Shown here in pieces: positions 1 through 14,030 of a stretch of DNA of 64,000 nt (position 1 is the first letter of the stretch; every line of letters begins with the position of its first letter). Both the position numbers and the translations under genes were made by a program. Location: contig OZ176053.1 in assembly GCA_964247055.1 (NCBI GenBank), forward strand, positions 3,906,001-3,970,000, in the 5' to 3' direction. The DNA is from Paragordius varius. Its lineage: Eukaryota > Nematomorpha. The notes beneath the pieces were generated by a model. The model was not told the DNA's origin. It ran no database searches and saw only the letters and a list, made by a program, of their open reading frames with translations.

Positions 1-3000
1 TAAGCATGATTGTATGGATAATTACAACAATCAACCAAACATCTATAACAAACAAATTATAGTAACCATGATTGTAAGGGTAATTACAACAATCAACCAT
101 ACGTCTTTAACAAACAAATTATATTAAGCATGATTGTATGGGTAATTACAACAATCAACCAAACATCTATAACAAACAAATTATATTAAGCATGATTGTA
201 TGGATAATTACAACAATCAACCATACGTCTTTAACAATCAAATTATATTAACCATGAATGTATGGATAATTACAACAATCAACCATACCTCTTTAATAAT
301 CAAAATATATTAACCATGATTGTATGGATAATTACAACAATCAACCACACATCTTTAACAAACTAATTATATTAAGCATGATTGTATGGGTAATTACAAC
401 AATCAACCAAACATCTATAACAAACAAATTATATTAAGCATGATTGTATGGATAATTACAACAATCAACCAAACATCTCAAACAAACAAATTATAGTAAC
501 CATGATTGTAAGGGTAATTACAACAATCAATCATACATATTTAACAACCAAATTATATCAAGCATGATTGTATGGATAATTACAACAATCAACCATACCT
601 CTTACACTCAAATTATATTAAGCCATGATTGTATGTGTAATTACAACAATCAACCAAACATCTATAACAAACAAATTATATTAAGCATGATTGTATGGAT
701 AATTACAACAATCAACCATACCTCTTTAACAATAAAATTATATTATCCAAGAATCCATGAATATTTGCAACAATCAACCATACGTCTTTAACAATCAAAT
801 TATATTAACCATGAATGTATGGATAATTACAACAATCAACCATACCTCTTTAATAATCAAAATATAGTAACCATGACTGTATGGATAATTACAACAATAA
901 ACCATACATCTTTAACAAACAAATTATACTAAGCATTATTGTATGGGTAATTACAACAATCAACCAAACATCTATAACAAACAAATTATATTAAGCATGA
1001 TTGTATGGATAATTACAACAATCAACAATACCTCTTACACAATTAAATTATATAAACCATGATTGTAAGGGTAATTACATCAATCAACCATACGTCTTTA
1101 ACAAACAAATTATATTAAGCATGATTGTATGGGTAATTACAACAATCAACCATACCTCTTTAACAACCAAATTATATTAAGCATGATTGTATTGATAATT
1201 ACAACAATCAACAATACCTCTTACACAATCAAATTATATAAACCATGATTGTATGGATAATTACAACAATCAACCACATCTTTAACAAACAAATTATATT
1301 AAGCATGATTGTATGGGTAATTACAACAATCAACCAAACATCTATAACAAACAAATTATATTAAGCATGATTGTATGGATGATTACAACAATCAACCAAA
1401 CATCTATAACAAACAAATTATAGTAACCATGATTGTAAGGGTAATTACAACAATCAATCATACATATTTAACAACCAAATTATATCAAGCATGATTGTAT
1501 GGATAATTACAACAATCAACCATACCTCTTACACAATCAAATTATATTAAGCCATGATTGTATGGATAATTACAACAATCAACCATACATCTATAACAAA
1601 CAAATTATAGTAACCATGATTGTAAGGGTAATTACAACAATCAATCATACATATTTAACAACCAAATTATATTAAGCATGATTGTATGGATAATTACAAC
1701 AATCAACCATACCTCTTTAACAATAAAATTATAATATCCAAGCATCCATGAATATTTGCAACAATCAACCATACGTCTTTAACAATCAAATTATATTAAC
1801 CATGATTGTATGGATAATTACAACAATCAACCATACCTCTTTAATAATCAAATTATATTAACCATGACTGTATGGATAATTACAACAATCAACCATACAT
1901 ATTTAACATTTAAATTATATTAAGCCATGATTGTATGGGTAATTACAACAATCAACCATAGATATTTAACATTTAAATTATATTAAGCCATGATTGTATG
2001 GGTAATTACAACAATACACTATACATATTTAACAATCAAATTATATAAACCATGATTGTATGGATAATTACAACAATCAACCACACATCTTTAACAACCA
2101 AATTATATTAACCATGATTGTATGGATAATTACAACAATCAACCACACATCTTTAACAAACAAATTATATTAAGCATGATTGTATGGGTAATTACAACAA
2201 TCAACCAAACATCTATAACAAACAAATTATATTAAGCATGATTGTATGGATAATTACAACAATCAACCAAACATCTATAACAAACAAATTATAGTAACCA
2301 TGATTGTAAGGGTAATTACAACAATCAATCATACATATTTAACAACCAAATTATATCAAGCATGATTGTATGGATAATTACAACAATCAACCATACATAT
2401 TTAACAATCAAATTATATTAAGCCATGATTGTATGGGTAATTACAACAATCAACCATACATATTTAACAATCAAATTATATTAAGCCATGATTGTATGGG
2501 TAATTACAACAATCAACCATATATCTTTAACACTTAAATTATATTAATCATGAATGTATGGGTAATTACAACAATCAACTATACCTCTTTAACAATAAAA
2601 TTATATTATCCAAGAATCCATGAATATTTGCAACAATCAACCATACGTCTTTAACAATCAAACTATATTAACCATGAATGTATGGATAATTACAACAATC
2701 AACCATACCTCTTTAATAATCAAATTATATTAACCATGACTGTATGAATAATTACAACAATCAACCATACGTCTTTAACAAACAAATTATATTAAGCATG
2801 ATTGTATGGGTAATTACAACAATCAACCAAACATCTATAACAAACAAATTATATTAAGCATGATTGAATGGATAATTACAACAATCAACCATACCTCTTT
2901 AACAATAAAATTATATTATCCAAGAATCCATGAATATTTGCAACAATCAACCATACGTCTTTAACAATCAAATTATATTAACCATGAATGTATGGGTAAT

Positions 3001-6000
3001 TACAACAATCAACCAAACATCTATAACAAACAAATTATATTAAGCATGATTGTATGGATAATTACAACAATCAACAATACCTCTTACACAATCAAATTAT
3101 ATAAACCATGATTGTATGGATAATTACAACAATCAACCACATCTTTAACAAACAAATTATATTAAGCATGATTGTATGGGTAATTACAACAATCAACCAA
3201 ACATCTATAACAAACAAATTATATTAAGCATGATTGTATGGATAATTACAACAATCAACCATACCTCTTTAACAATAAAATTATATTATCCAAGAATCCA
3301 TTCAACCATACGTCTTTAACAATCAAATTATATTAACCATGAATGTATGGATAATTACAACAATCAACCATACCTCTTTAATAATCAAATTATATTAACC
3401 ATGACTGTATGGATAATTACAACAATCAACCATACGTCTTTAACAAACAAATTATATTAAGCATGATTGTATGGGTAATTACAACAATCAACCAAACATC
3501 TATAACAAACAAATTATATTAAGCATGATTGTATGGGTAATTACAACAATCAACCATACATATTTAACATTTAAATTATATTAAGCCATGATTGTCTGGG
3601 TAATTACAACAATCAACCATAGATATTTAACATTTAAATTATATTAAGCCATGATTGTATGGGTAATTACAACAATACACTATACATATTTAACAATCAA
3701 ATTATATTAACCATGATTGTATGGGTAATTACAACAATCAACCAAACATCTATAACAAACAAATTATATTAAGCATGATTGTATGGGTAATTACAACAAT
3801 CAACCATAGATATTTAACATTTAAATTATATTAAGCCATGATTGTATGGGTAATTACAACAATACACTATACATATTTAACAATGAAATTATATAAACCA
3901 TGATTGTATGGATAATTACAACAATCAACCACACATCTTTAACAAACAAATTATATTAAGCATGATTGTATGGATAATTACAACAATCAACCAAACATCT
4001 ATAACAAACAAATTATAGTAACCATGATTGTAAGGGTAATTACAACAATCAACCATATATCTTTAACACTTAAATTATGTTAACCATGAATGTATGGGTA
4101 ATTACAACAATCAACTATACCTCTTTAACAATAAAATTATATTATCCAAGAATCCATGAATATTTGCAACAATCAACCACACATCTTTAACAAACAAATT
4201 ATATTAAGCATGATTGTATGGATAATTACAACAATCAACCAAACATCTATAACAAACAAATTATAGTAACCATGATTGTAAGGGTAATTACAACAATCAA
4301 CCATATATCTTTAACACTTAAATTATGTTAACCATGAATGTATGGGTAATTACAACAATCAACTATACCTCTTTAACAATAAAATTATATTATCCAAGAA
4401 TCCATGAATATTTGCAACAATCAACCATACGTCTTTAACAATCAAATTATATTAACCATGAATGTATGGATAATTACAACAATCAACCATACCTCTTTAA
4501 TAATCAAATTATATTAACCATGACTGTATGGATAATTACAACAATCAACCATACGTCTTTAACAAACAAATTGTATTAAGCATGATTGTATGGGTAATTA
4601 CAACAATCAACCAAACATCTATAACAAACAAATTATATTAAGCATGATTGTATGGATAATTACAACAATCAACAATACCTCTTGCACAATCAAATTATAT
4701 AAACCATGATTGTAAGGGTAATTACAACAATCAACCATACATCTTTAACAAACAAATTATATTAAGCATGAATGTATGGATAATTACAACAATCAACCAT
4801 ACTTCTTTAATAATCAAAATATATTATCCATGATTGTATGGATAATTACAACAATCAACCACACATCTTTAACAAAGAAATTATATTAAGCATGATTGTA
4901 TGGATAATTACAACAATCAACAATACCTCTTACACAATCAAATTATATAAACCATCATTGTAAGGGTAATTACAACAATCAACCATACGTCTTTAACAAA
5001 CAAATTATATTAAGCATGATTGTATGGGTAATTACAACAATCAACCAAACATCTATAACAAACAAATTATATTAAGCATGATTGTATGGATAATTACAAC
5101 AATCAACCATACCTCTTTAACAATAAAATTATATTATCCAAGAATCCATGAATATTTGCAACAATCAACCATACGTCTTTAACAATCAAATTATATTAAC
5201 CATGAATGTATGGATAATTACAACAATCAACCATACCTCTTTAATAATCAAATTATATTAACCATGACTGTATGGATAATTACAACAATCAACCATACGT
5301 CTTTAACAAACAAATTATATTAAGCATGATTGTATGGGTAATTACAACAATCAACCAAACATCTATAACAAACAAATTATATTAAGCATGATTGTATGGG
5401 TAATTACAACAATCAACCATAGATATTTAACATTTAAATTATATTAAGCCATGATTGTATGGGTAATTACAACAATACACTATACATATTTAACAATCAA
5501 ATTATATTAACCATGATTGTATGGGTAATTACAACAATCAACCAAACATCTTTAACAATCAAATTATATTAACCATGATTGTATGGATAATTACAACAAT
5601 CAACCATACCTCTTTAACAATAAAATTATATTATCCAAGAATCCATGAATATTTGCAACAATCAACCATACGTCTTTAACAATCAAATTATATTAACTAT
5701 GAATGTATGGATAATTACAACAATCAACCATACCTCTTTAATAATCAAAATATATTAACCATGACTGTATGGGTAATTACAACAATCAACCAAACATCTA
5801 TAACAAACAAATTATATTAAGCATGATTGTATGGATAATTACAACAATCAACCAAACATCTATAACAAACAAATTATAGTAACCATGATTGTAAGGGTAA
5901 TTACAACAATCAATCATACATATTTAACAACCAAATTATATCAAGCATGATTGTATGGATAATTACAACAATCAACCATACCTCTTACACTCAAATTATA

Positions 6001-9000
6001 TTAAGCCATGATTGTATGGGTAATTACAACAATCAATCAAACATCTATAACAAACAAATTATATTAAGCATGATTGTATGGATAATTACAACAATCAACC
6101 AAACATCTATAACAAACAAATTATATTAAGCATGATTGTATGGGTAATTACAACAATCAACCATACATATTTAACATTTAAATTATATTAAGCCATGATT
6201 GTATGGGTAATTACAACAATCAACCATAGATATTTAACATTTAAATTATATTAAGCCATGATTGTATGTGTAATTACAACAATCAACCATACATATTTAA
6301 CAATCAAATTATATTAAGCCATGATTGTATGGGTAATTACAACAATCAACCATATATCTTTAACACTCAAATTATATAAACCATGATTGTATGGATAATT
6401 ACAACAATCAACCATACCTCTTTAACAATAAAATTATATTATCCAAGAATCCATGAATATTTGCAACAATCAACCATACGTCTTTAACAATCAAATTATA
6501 TTAACCATTAATGTATGGATAATTACAACAATCAACCATACCTCTTTAATAATCAAAATATAGTAACCATGACTGTATGGATAATTACAACAATCAACCA
6601 TACATCTTTAACAAACAAATTATACTAAGCATTATTGTATGGGTAATTACAACAATCAACCAAACATCTATAACAAACAAATTATATTAAGCATGACTGT
6701 ATGGATAATTACAACAATCAACCATACATCTTTAACAAACAAATTATACTAAGCATTATTGTATGGGTAATTACAACAATCAACCAAACATCTATAACAA
6801 ACAAATTATATTAAGCATGATTGTAAGGGTAATTACAACAATCAACCATACGTCTTTAACAAACAAATTATATTAAGCATGAATTTATGGGTAATTACAA
6901 CAATCAACCATACCTCTTTAACAACCAAATTATATTAAGCATGATTGTATTGATAATTACAACAATCAACAATACCTCTTACACAATCAAATTATATAAA
7001 CCATGATTGTATGGATAATTACAACAATCAACCATACCTCTTTAACAATCAAATTATATTAACCATGATTGTATGGGTAATTACAATAATCAACCATACC
7101 TCTTTAAAAATCAAATTATATTAACCATGATTGTATAGGTAATTACAACAATCAACCATACCTCTTTAAAAATCAAATTATATTAACCATGAATGTATGG
7201 GTAATTACAACAATCAACCATACATCTTACACAATCAAATTATATTAAGCCATGATTGTATGGATAACTACAACAATCAACCATACCTCTTACACAATCA
7301 AATTATATTAACCATGATTGCATAGGTAATTACAATAATCAACCATACCTCTTTAAAAATTAAATTATATTAACCATGACTCTATGGGTAATTACAATAA
7401 TCAACCATACCTCTTTAACAATCAAATTATATTAACCATGAATGTATGGGTAATTACAATAATCAACCATACCTCTTTAACAATCAAATTATAATAACCA
7501 TGAATGTATGGGTAATTACAACAATCAACCATACCTCTTACACAATCAAATTATATTAAGCCATGATTGTATGGATAACTACAACAATCAACCATACATC
7601 TTACACAATCAAATTATATTAAGCCATGATTGTATGGATAACTACAACAATCAACCATACCTCTTACACAATCAAATTATATTAACCATGATTGCATAGG
7701 TAATTACAATAATCAACCATACCTCTTTAAAAATTAAATTATATTAACCATGACTCTATGGGTAATTACAATAATCAACCATACCTCTTTAACAATCAAA
7801 TTATATTAACCATGATTGTATGGATAATTACAACAATCAACCATACCTCTAACACAATCAAATTATATTAAGCCATGATTGTATGGATAACTACAACAAT
7901 CAACCATACATCTTACACAATAAAATTATATTAAGCCATGATTGTATGGATAACTACAACAATCAACCATACCTCTTACACAATCAAATTATATTAACCA
8001 TGATTGTATGGATAATTACAAATATCAACCATACCTCTTACACAATCAAATTATATTAAGCCATGATTGTATGGATAATTACAACAATCAACCATACCTC
8101 TTACCCAATCAAATTATATTAACCATGATTGTATGGATAACTACAACAATCAACCATACCTCTTACACAATCAAATTATATTAACCATGATTGCATAGGT
8201 AATTACAATAATCAACCATACCTCTTTAAAAATTAAATTATATTAACCATGACTCTATGGGTAATTACAATAATCAACCATACCTCTTTAACAATCAAAT
8301 TATATTAACCATGAATGTATGGGTAATTACAATAATCAACCATACCTCTTTAACAATCAAATTATAATAACCATGAATGTATGGGTAATTACAACAATCA
8401 ACCATACCTCTTTAAAAATTAAAATATATTAACCATGATTGTATGGGTAATTACAATAATCAACCATACCTTTTTAACAATCAAATTATATTAACCATGA
8501 TTGTATGGGTAATTACAACAATCAACCATACCTCTTTAACAATCAAATTATATTAACCATGATTGTATGGGTAATTACAACAATCAACCATACCTCTTTA
8601 AAAATCAAATTATATTAACCATGATTGTATGGGTAATTACAACAATCAACCATACCTCTTTAACAATCAAATTATATTAACCATGATTGTATGGGTAATT
8701 ACAACAATCAACCATACCTCTTTAACAATCAAATTATATTAACCATGATTGTATGGGTAATTACAACAATCAACCATACCTCTTTAACAATCAAATTATA
8801 TTAACCATGAATGTATGGGTAATTACAACAATCAACCATACCTCTTTAAAAATTAAATTATATTAACCATGATTGTATGGGTAATTACAATAATCAACCA
8901 TACCTTTTTAACAATCAAATTATATTAACCATGATTGTATGGGTAATTACAACAATCAACCATACCTCTTTAACAATCAAATTATATTAACCATGAATGT

Positions 9001-10928
9001 ATGGGTAATTACAACAATCAACCATACCTCTTTAAAAATTAAATTATATTAACCATGATTGTATGGGTAATTACAACAATCAACCATACCTCTTTAACAA
9101 TCAAATTTTATTAACCATGATTGTATGGGTAATTACAATAATCAACCATACCTCTTTAAAAATTAAATTATATTAACCATGACTGTATGGGTAATTACAA
9201 TAATCAACCATACCTCTTTAAAAATTAAATTATATTAACCATGAATGTATGGGTAATTACAATAATCAACCATACCTCTTTAACAATCAAATTATAATAA
9301 CCATGAATGTATGGGTAATTACAATAATCAACCATACCTCTTTAAAAATTAAATTATAATAACCATGAATGTATGGGTAATTACAATAATCAACCATACC
9401 TCTTTAAAAATTAAATTATAATAACCATGAATGTATGAGTAATTACAACAATCAACCATACCTCTTTAACAATCAAATTATATTAACCATGATTGTATGG
9501 GTAATTACAACAATCAACCATACCTCTTTAAAAATCAAATTATATTAACTATGATTGTATGGGTAATTACAACAATCAACCATACCTCTTTAAAAATCAA
9601 ATTATATTAACTATGATTGTATGGGTAATTACAACAATCAACCATACCTCTTTAACAATCAAATTATATTAACCATGATTGTAAGGTAATTACAACAATC
9701 AACCATACCTCTTTAACAATCAAATTATATTAACCATGATTGTATGGGTAATTACAACAATCAACCATACCTCTTTAACAATCAAATTATATTAACCATG
9801 ATTGTATGGGTAATTACAACAATCAACCATACCTCTTTAAAAATCAAATTATATTAACCATGATTGTATGGGTAATTACAACAATCAACCATACCTCTTT
9901 AACAATCAAATTATATTAACCATGATTGTATGGGTAATTACAACAATCAACCATACCTCTTTAACAATCAAATTATATTAACCATGATTGTATGGGTAAT
10001 TACAACAATCAACCATACCTCTTTAACAATCAAATTATATTAACCATGAATGTATGCGTAATTACAATAATCAACCATACCTCTTTAACAATCAAATTAT
10101 ATTAACCATGAATGTATGCGTAATTACAATAATCAACCATACCTCTTTAAAAATCAAATTATATTAACCATGATTGTATAGGTAATTACAACAATCAACC
10201 ATACCTCTTTAAAAATCAAATTATATTAACCATGAATGTATGGGTAATTACAACAATCAACCATACCTCTTTAAAAATTAAATTATATTAACCATGATTG
10301 TATGGGTAATTACAATAAACCATACCTCTTTAACAATCAAATTATATTAACCATGAATGTATGGGTAATTACAATAATCAACCATACCTCTTTAACAATC
10401 AAATTATATTAACCATGATTGTATAGGTAATTACAATAATCAACCATACCTCTTTAATAATCAAATTATATTAACCATGAATGTATGGGTAATTACATCA
10501 ATCAACCACACCTCTTTAACAATCAAATTATATTAACCATGATTGTATAGGTAATTACAACAATCAACCATACCTCTTTAAAAATTAAAATATATAAACC
10601 ATGATTGTATGGGTAATTACAATAATCAACCATACCTCTTTAACAATCAAATTATATTAACCATGATTGTATGGGTAATTACAATAATCAACCATACCTC
10701 TTTAACAATCAAATTATATATGAATGTATGGGTAATTACAACTCTTTAAAAATTAAAATATATTAACCATGATTGTATGGGTAATTACAACAATCAACCA
10801 TACCTCTTCAACAATCAAATTATATTAACCAAGATTGTATGGGTTACAACAATCAACCATACCTCTTTAACAAACAAATTATATTAACCATGATTGTATG
10901 GGTAATTACAACAATCATCCATACATTT
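1..10928. repeat. Satellite DNA array, 62-bp monomer
   Basis: About 175 head-to-tail copies of a 62-bp unit run from the left edge to about 10928. Core words are GATTGTATGGGTAATTACAA and CAATCAACCATAC, followed by a variable CTCTTTAAC or ATCTATAAC segment and an AAATTATATTA tail. The monomer contains two interlocked dyads (GATTGT...ACAATC and GTATGG...CCATAC). To about 7 kb several variant types alternate (for example AAGCATG versus AACCATG, and a divergent monomer with ATCCAAGAATCCATGAATAT). From about 8.4 kb the copies are nearly identical. The last 200 bp hold truncated monomers, typical of an array edge. Short open frames inside it arise only because 62 is not a multiple of 3; I see no gene. 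The array continues outside the window. Confidence 0.97.
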
Positions 10929-10977
10929 TTAAATTTTTGATAAATTAAAGATTAGTTTAATAAATATTCTTAGAGTT

Positions 10978-11416
10978 TTAAACATCATTAACTTCAGATG
11001 CATAATGATTGCCCTCGAATGCTTTAGAAGATGTTTGTTTCATAAAATCTAGCAACCAAGATTTTATTTTAGGGCCATATGTGGTTAGATCCTCCGAAGT
11101 CACTACAGTCATCGGTTTTCGCTGCTGAAATGAATTTCTTATAACATGATTAATATAATTTTGAGAAATTTGAGGATATATAGCCCTAACTTACAACAAA
11201 AAAAACGAAATAATCAACAATTATAATTGATTTAATTCTTACATGGTTTTCTAATAAAAAGACGAGGGAGGGGTTAAAATAATTTTGCAAAAAACAAAAC
11301 GATTATTTATCTTTTAACTAAAGAAACCAAACTATCAATGCAACAGTTGATATCCATCTCACCACCGTACAATCTGGCGTAACTACACCAACGAAATAGC
11401 GACAAATCGACCTGAT
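10978..11416 (-). CDS. Possible last two exons of an unrecognised gene
   Basis: On the minus strand 11189-10978 reads open for 70 codons up to a TAA, after a plausible acceptor (TTGTAAG). It includes PMTVVTSEDLTTYGPKIKSW and ends NHYASEVNDV. A short exon at 11416-11363 (including LFRWCSYARLYG) ends at a good GTGAGA donor and joins it in phase, giving ...ARLYGVRAIYPQISQNYINH. The amino-acid make-up (several W, balanced charges) looks like protein, unlike translations of the surrounding AT-rich DNA. I recognise no family and cannot find the upstream exons. It would be the gene nearest the satellite edge, with its stop about 50 bp away. It may be a real 3' end, a decayed gene or chance. Confidence 0.35.
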
Positions 11417-12839
11417 CTTAACTACAACAAAAACTTTATTTTAAAAGATAGGGCTCAGAAAAAGTTATATGAATTTATAGATTTGAATTAAAAGGTATAT
11501 ACCATAGTCATAGAATGTAGTTACACTAAAGATCATTATTATATAAGTCAATATTGTTTGAAGCGATGCAAGAAATCCAAACAGGATATTTGGCAAAAAT
11601 TCTTTATCATAATTGTGCGAAGTATTAAGAATACAATGATTGAACGTTATGTTCGCTTAGCGATTATTTAGGATGACAACAATAATCAATTCAAAATAAT
11701 ATTTGTTATATGCAAAGTGTACAACAATCATATAATAGTAACTAGCGTATAACCAAAATTACATCATATAAAATATATGAAGTATGAGTAAATATACATT
11801 GTTAGTTTTTTTATTAAATTTGACAGATATCATATATAGCAAAGAGCATTTTGGCTAATAGCACTAAAAAGCGGAAAAATTTTAGGCCAATTATATCTCC
11901 TTTTGTTAAACATGCTAAATAGGAATTTTTGCTTACACTTTTAAAAACTTATGTATATCGTTCATTCAATAACTCTCAAAAGCACAATCCTATCTAGTGT
12001 CTCAAATTTGGCCTTCAGCAACACTATTTTTTATCGCTAATAAATATATTCCGAAAATAAAATGGTTCCGCGCCATATAAGATATATAAAAAAAAATAAT
12101 AACGCGCAAAATAGCTGGATAAAACTTAGCTGTAAGTTTATAGAAATATAGAGGAAAAGGCGTATTTATACATATAAATAAAAATGTAGAATATCAGCTT
12201 TGAGACAACAATGAGGAAAACGTTTATGCCCTATCTATACACCAAAAGTGAAACTTTAATCATTTATATAATCCTGAATATAGCTAAATTTTGGCCTTTT
12301 TTAAGGGCTTTATTTAACGTTAACCTATTTTGATGAATTGCCCTTCAGTTAAGGGTTTTTTGTTTTTTGCAAACTATTTCGAAATATTAAAAGAAGTTTT
12401 GGTTAATGTGGCATTTCTCTGGTTGTGTTTAAAGATTTTTGTCATGAATCTATTTGTTTTGTAGGAATTAAAAATTATTTTTTTATTTATTTTGTGTTTT
12501 GCTTCGTAGTGGCGATTCAGATTAAAATGCTTAAACTATTGGGACCTACCGAAAATTGCTTAAGGGCTAAAAAAATATTAAATTAAATTTCATAACAGGA
12601 ATGCATTTTTTCATGTCTGTGGTGACTTGAGAACCAATAAAACGATAAATTTATTAAGTTAAATCACAAAAAATTAACTTTATAAAATTTGCGGTGTTTA
12701 TATATTTATGTGTATATATATTTGCATGTTAAAACTAAGGTAAAATAACAGTGTTTAATACAATGATATATGAATTTAATTCGATTGCCTATAAAAGAAA
12801 ATCAAATTTTACATATAAATTTCTATATACTAACACAGA
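11417..12839. other. Gene-free AT-rich stretch
   Basis: No open frame with protein-like composition, no tRNA fold and no recognisable transposon was found. The 85-codon open frame at 12770-13027 runs into the fold-back repeat downstream and has no family resemblance. Confidence 0.5.
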
Positions 12840-14030
12840 GTCCACAAAAAAATAACTTGAAAAAATATATATATTCTGACAAGAAAATATATCAGGATTA
12901 TCATGGTGCTTTTGGTTTTTACCCTTACGAGCTGTTTAAGAAAGGTTTATATACACTTTTATGGGAGCTCCATATCTGGAAATGGCAAAATTTGACATTT
13001 AGAACAAATTTTTTTGTTCAAAGCTAAATGCTTGATTCTTAAAATATCCTTAAAATGATAAACTACCTATAAAAAGCAAAATTATATTTTCAATAAAATT
13101 TAATTTTTAGATGTGGGCTCCGAAAATCCTAAATTTTTTTGCTCTTCTAAAATGGGCTAGTCCTTTTAGAGCAAAGTCCCTGGATGGCGAATCAAAATAA
13201 TAAATATATGCTTTTTGCTATCAAGTAATAATATTCTTATGAAAATGCATACTTTTTTTAAAAATTTAATTTTTTGCAAATTGTTCAAGCGCACATCAAA
13301 CTCTTTAAGACATGATGGAAACGGTATAAAAAAGCTTTAAGACATTATAAAAACACTTTTTCTATATACAATGCTAAACATTTCTATCACCTCAGAATTT
13401 TGATGAAAATATTCCTTCGTCTTCGAATTTATGTTAAATATAATTGTGTTGTTTTAAAAATACCAATATTTTAAGCAAACGAATATCCAAATTAAAACCC
13501 TGAAGCGATTTAGCATCGAATAATATAGAAAGAATATTGTTATAATATCTCAAATTATATTTAAACCGTTTCCCTCATGACTCAAAATAGTATAAAGTAA
13601 GTTTCAACAAAATTTTGCTCAAAACTTAGTTTTGAAAGAAGTATGCATTTTTTAAATATATTTTCACTTCATATCATAATTTAGAATATATTTAAAATAT
13701 TTATCACACAACGGTATTTTTAGGTTTATTTTGAGAGAAGTAGACCATTTAGAAAAAAATTTGGGACTTTTGAAGCGCACATCTAAATTGTTTTTTATAA
13801 AAAATATTGTTTAGCTTTTTATATGCAGTTTATAATATGTTTTAGAGACATTTTTTGGAATAAGCATTTTCACTAAAAGAATTTATTTAAAAAAATGGGA
13901 ATTTTGCCGTTTTCTAATATAATACACCTACGACTAAAGTGTAAATAACCTTTTTAAAATACTCATAAAGGCCAAATCAAAATCACCATGATAGTCCTGT
14001 ATCATTTTATATATTAGATACATATTTCAA
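12840..14030. repeat. Large fold-back element, copy 1
   Basis: The two halves are imperfect inverted copies of each other. Left-arm text near 12890-12910 (TATCAGGATTATCATGGTGC) returns reverse-complemented near 13985-14010. The block containing GATGTGGGCTCCGAAAATCC (about 13110) returns inverted near 13770-13790. The block ATGCATACTT...GAAACGGTATAA (13240-13335) returns inverted at 13565-13660. The turn lies near 13450. No coding capacity was seen. It looks like a non-autonomous DNA transposon or long-arm MITE. Related text occurs at 16430-18230 and 28820-29300. Confidence 0.7.

Noticed and set aside
564-7699. Open frames of 60-75 codons in the satellite
   Set aside because: They are translations of the 62-bp repeat in shifting frames; peptides such as MIVWIITTINHTS simply recur with the monomer.
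1-10928. CRISPR-like array
   Set aside because: There are no unique spacers. The units are contiguous monomers in an intron-bearing animal genome.
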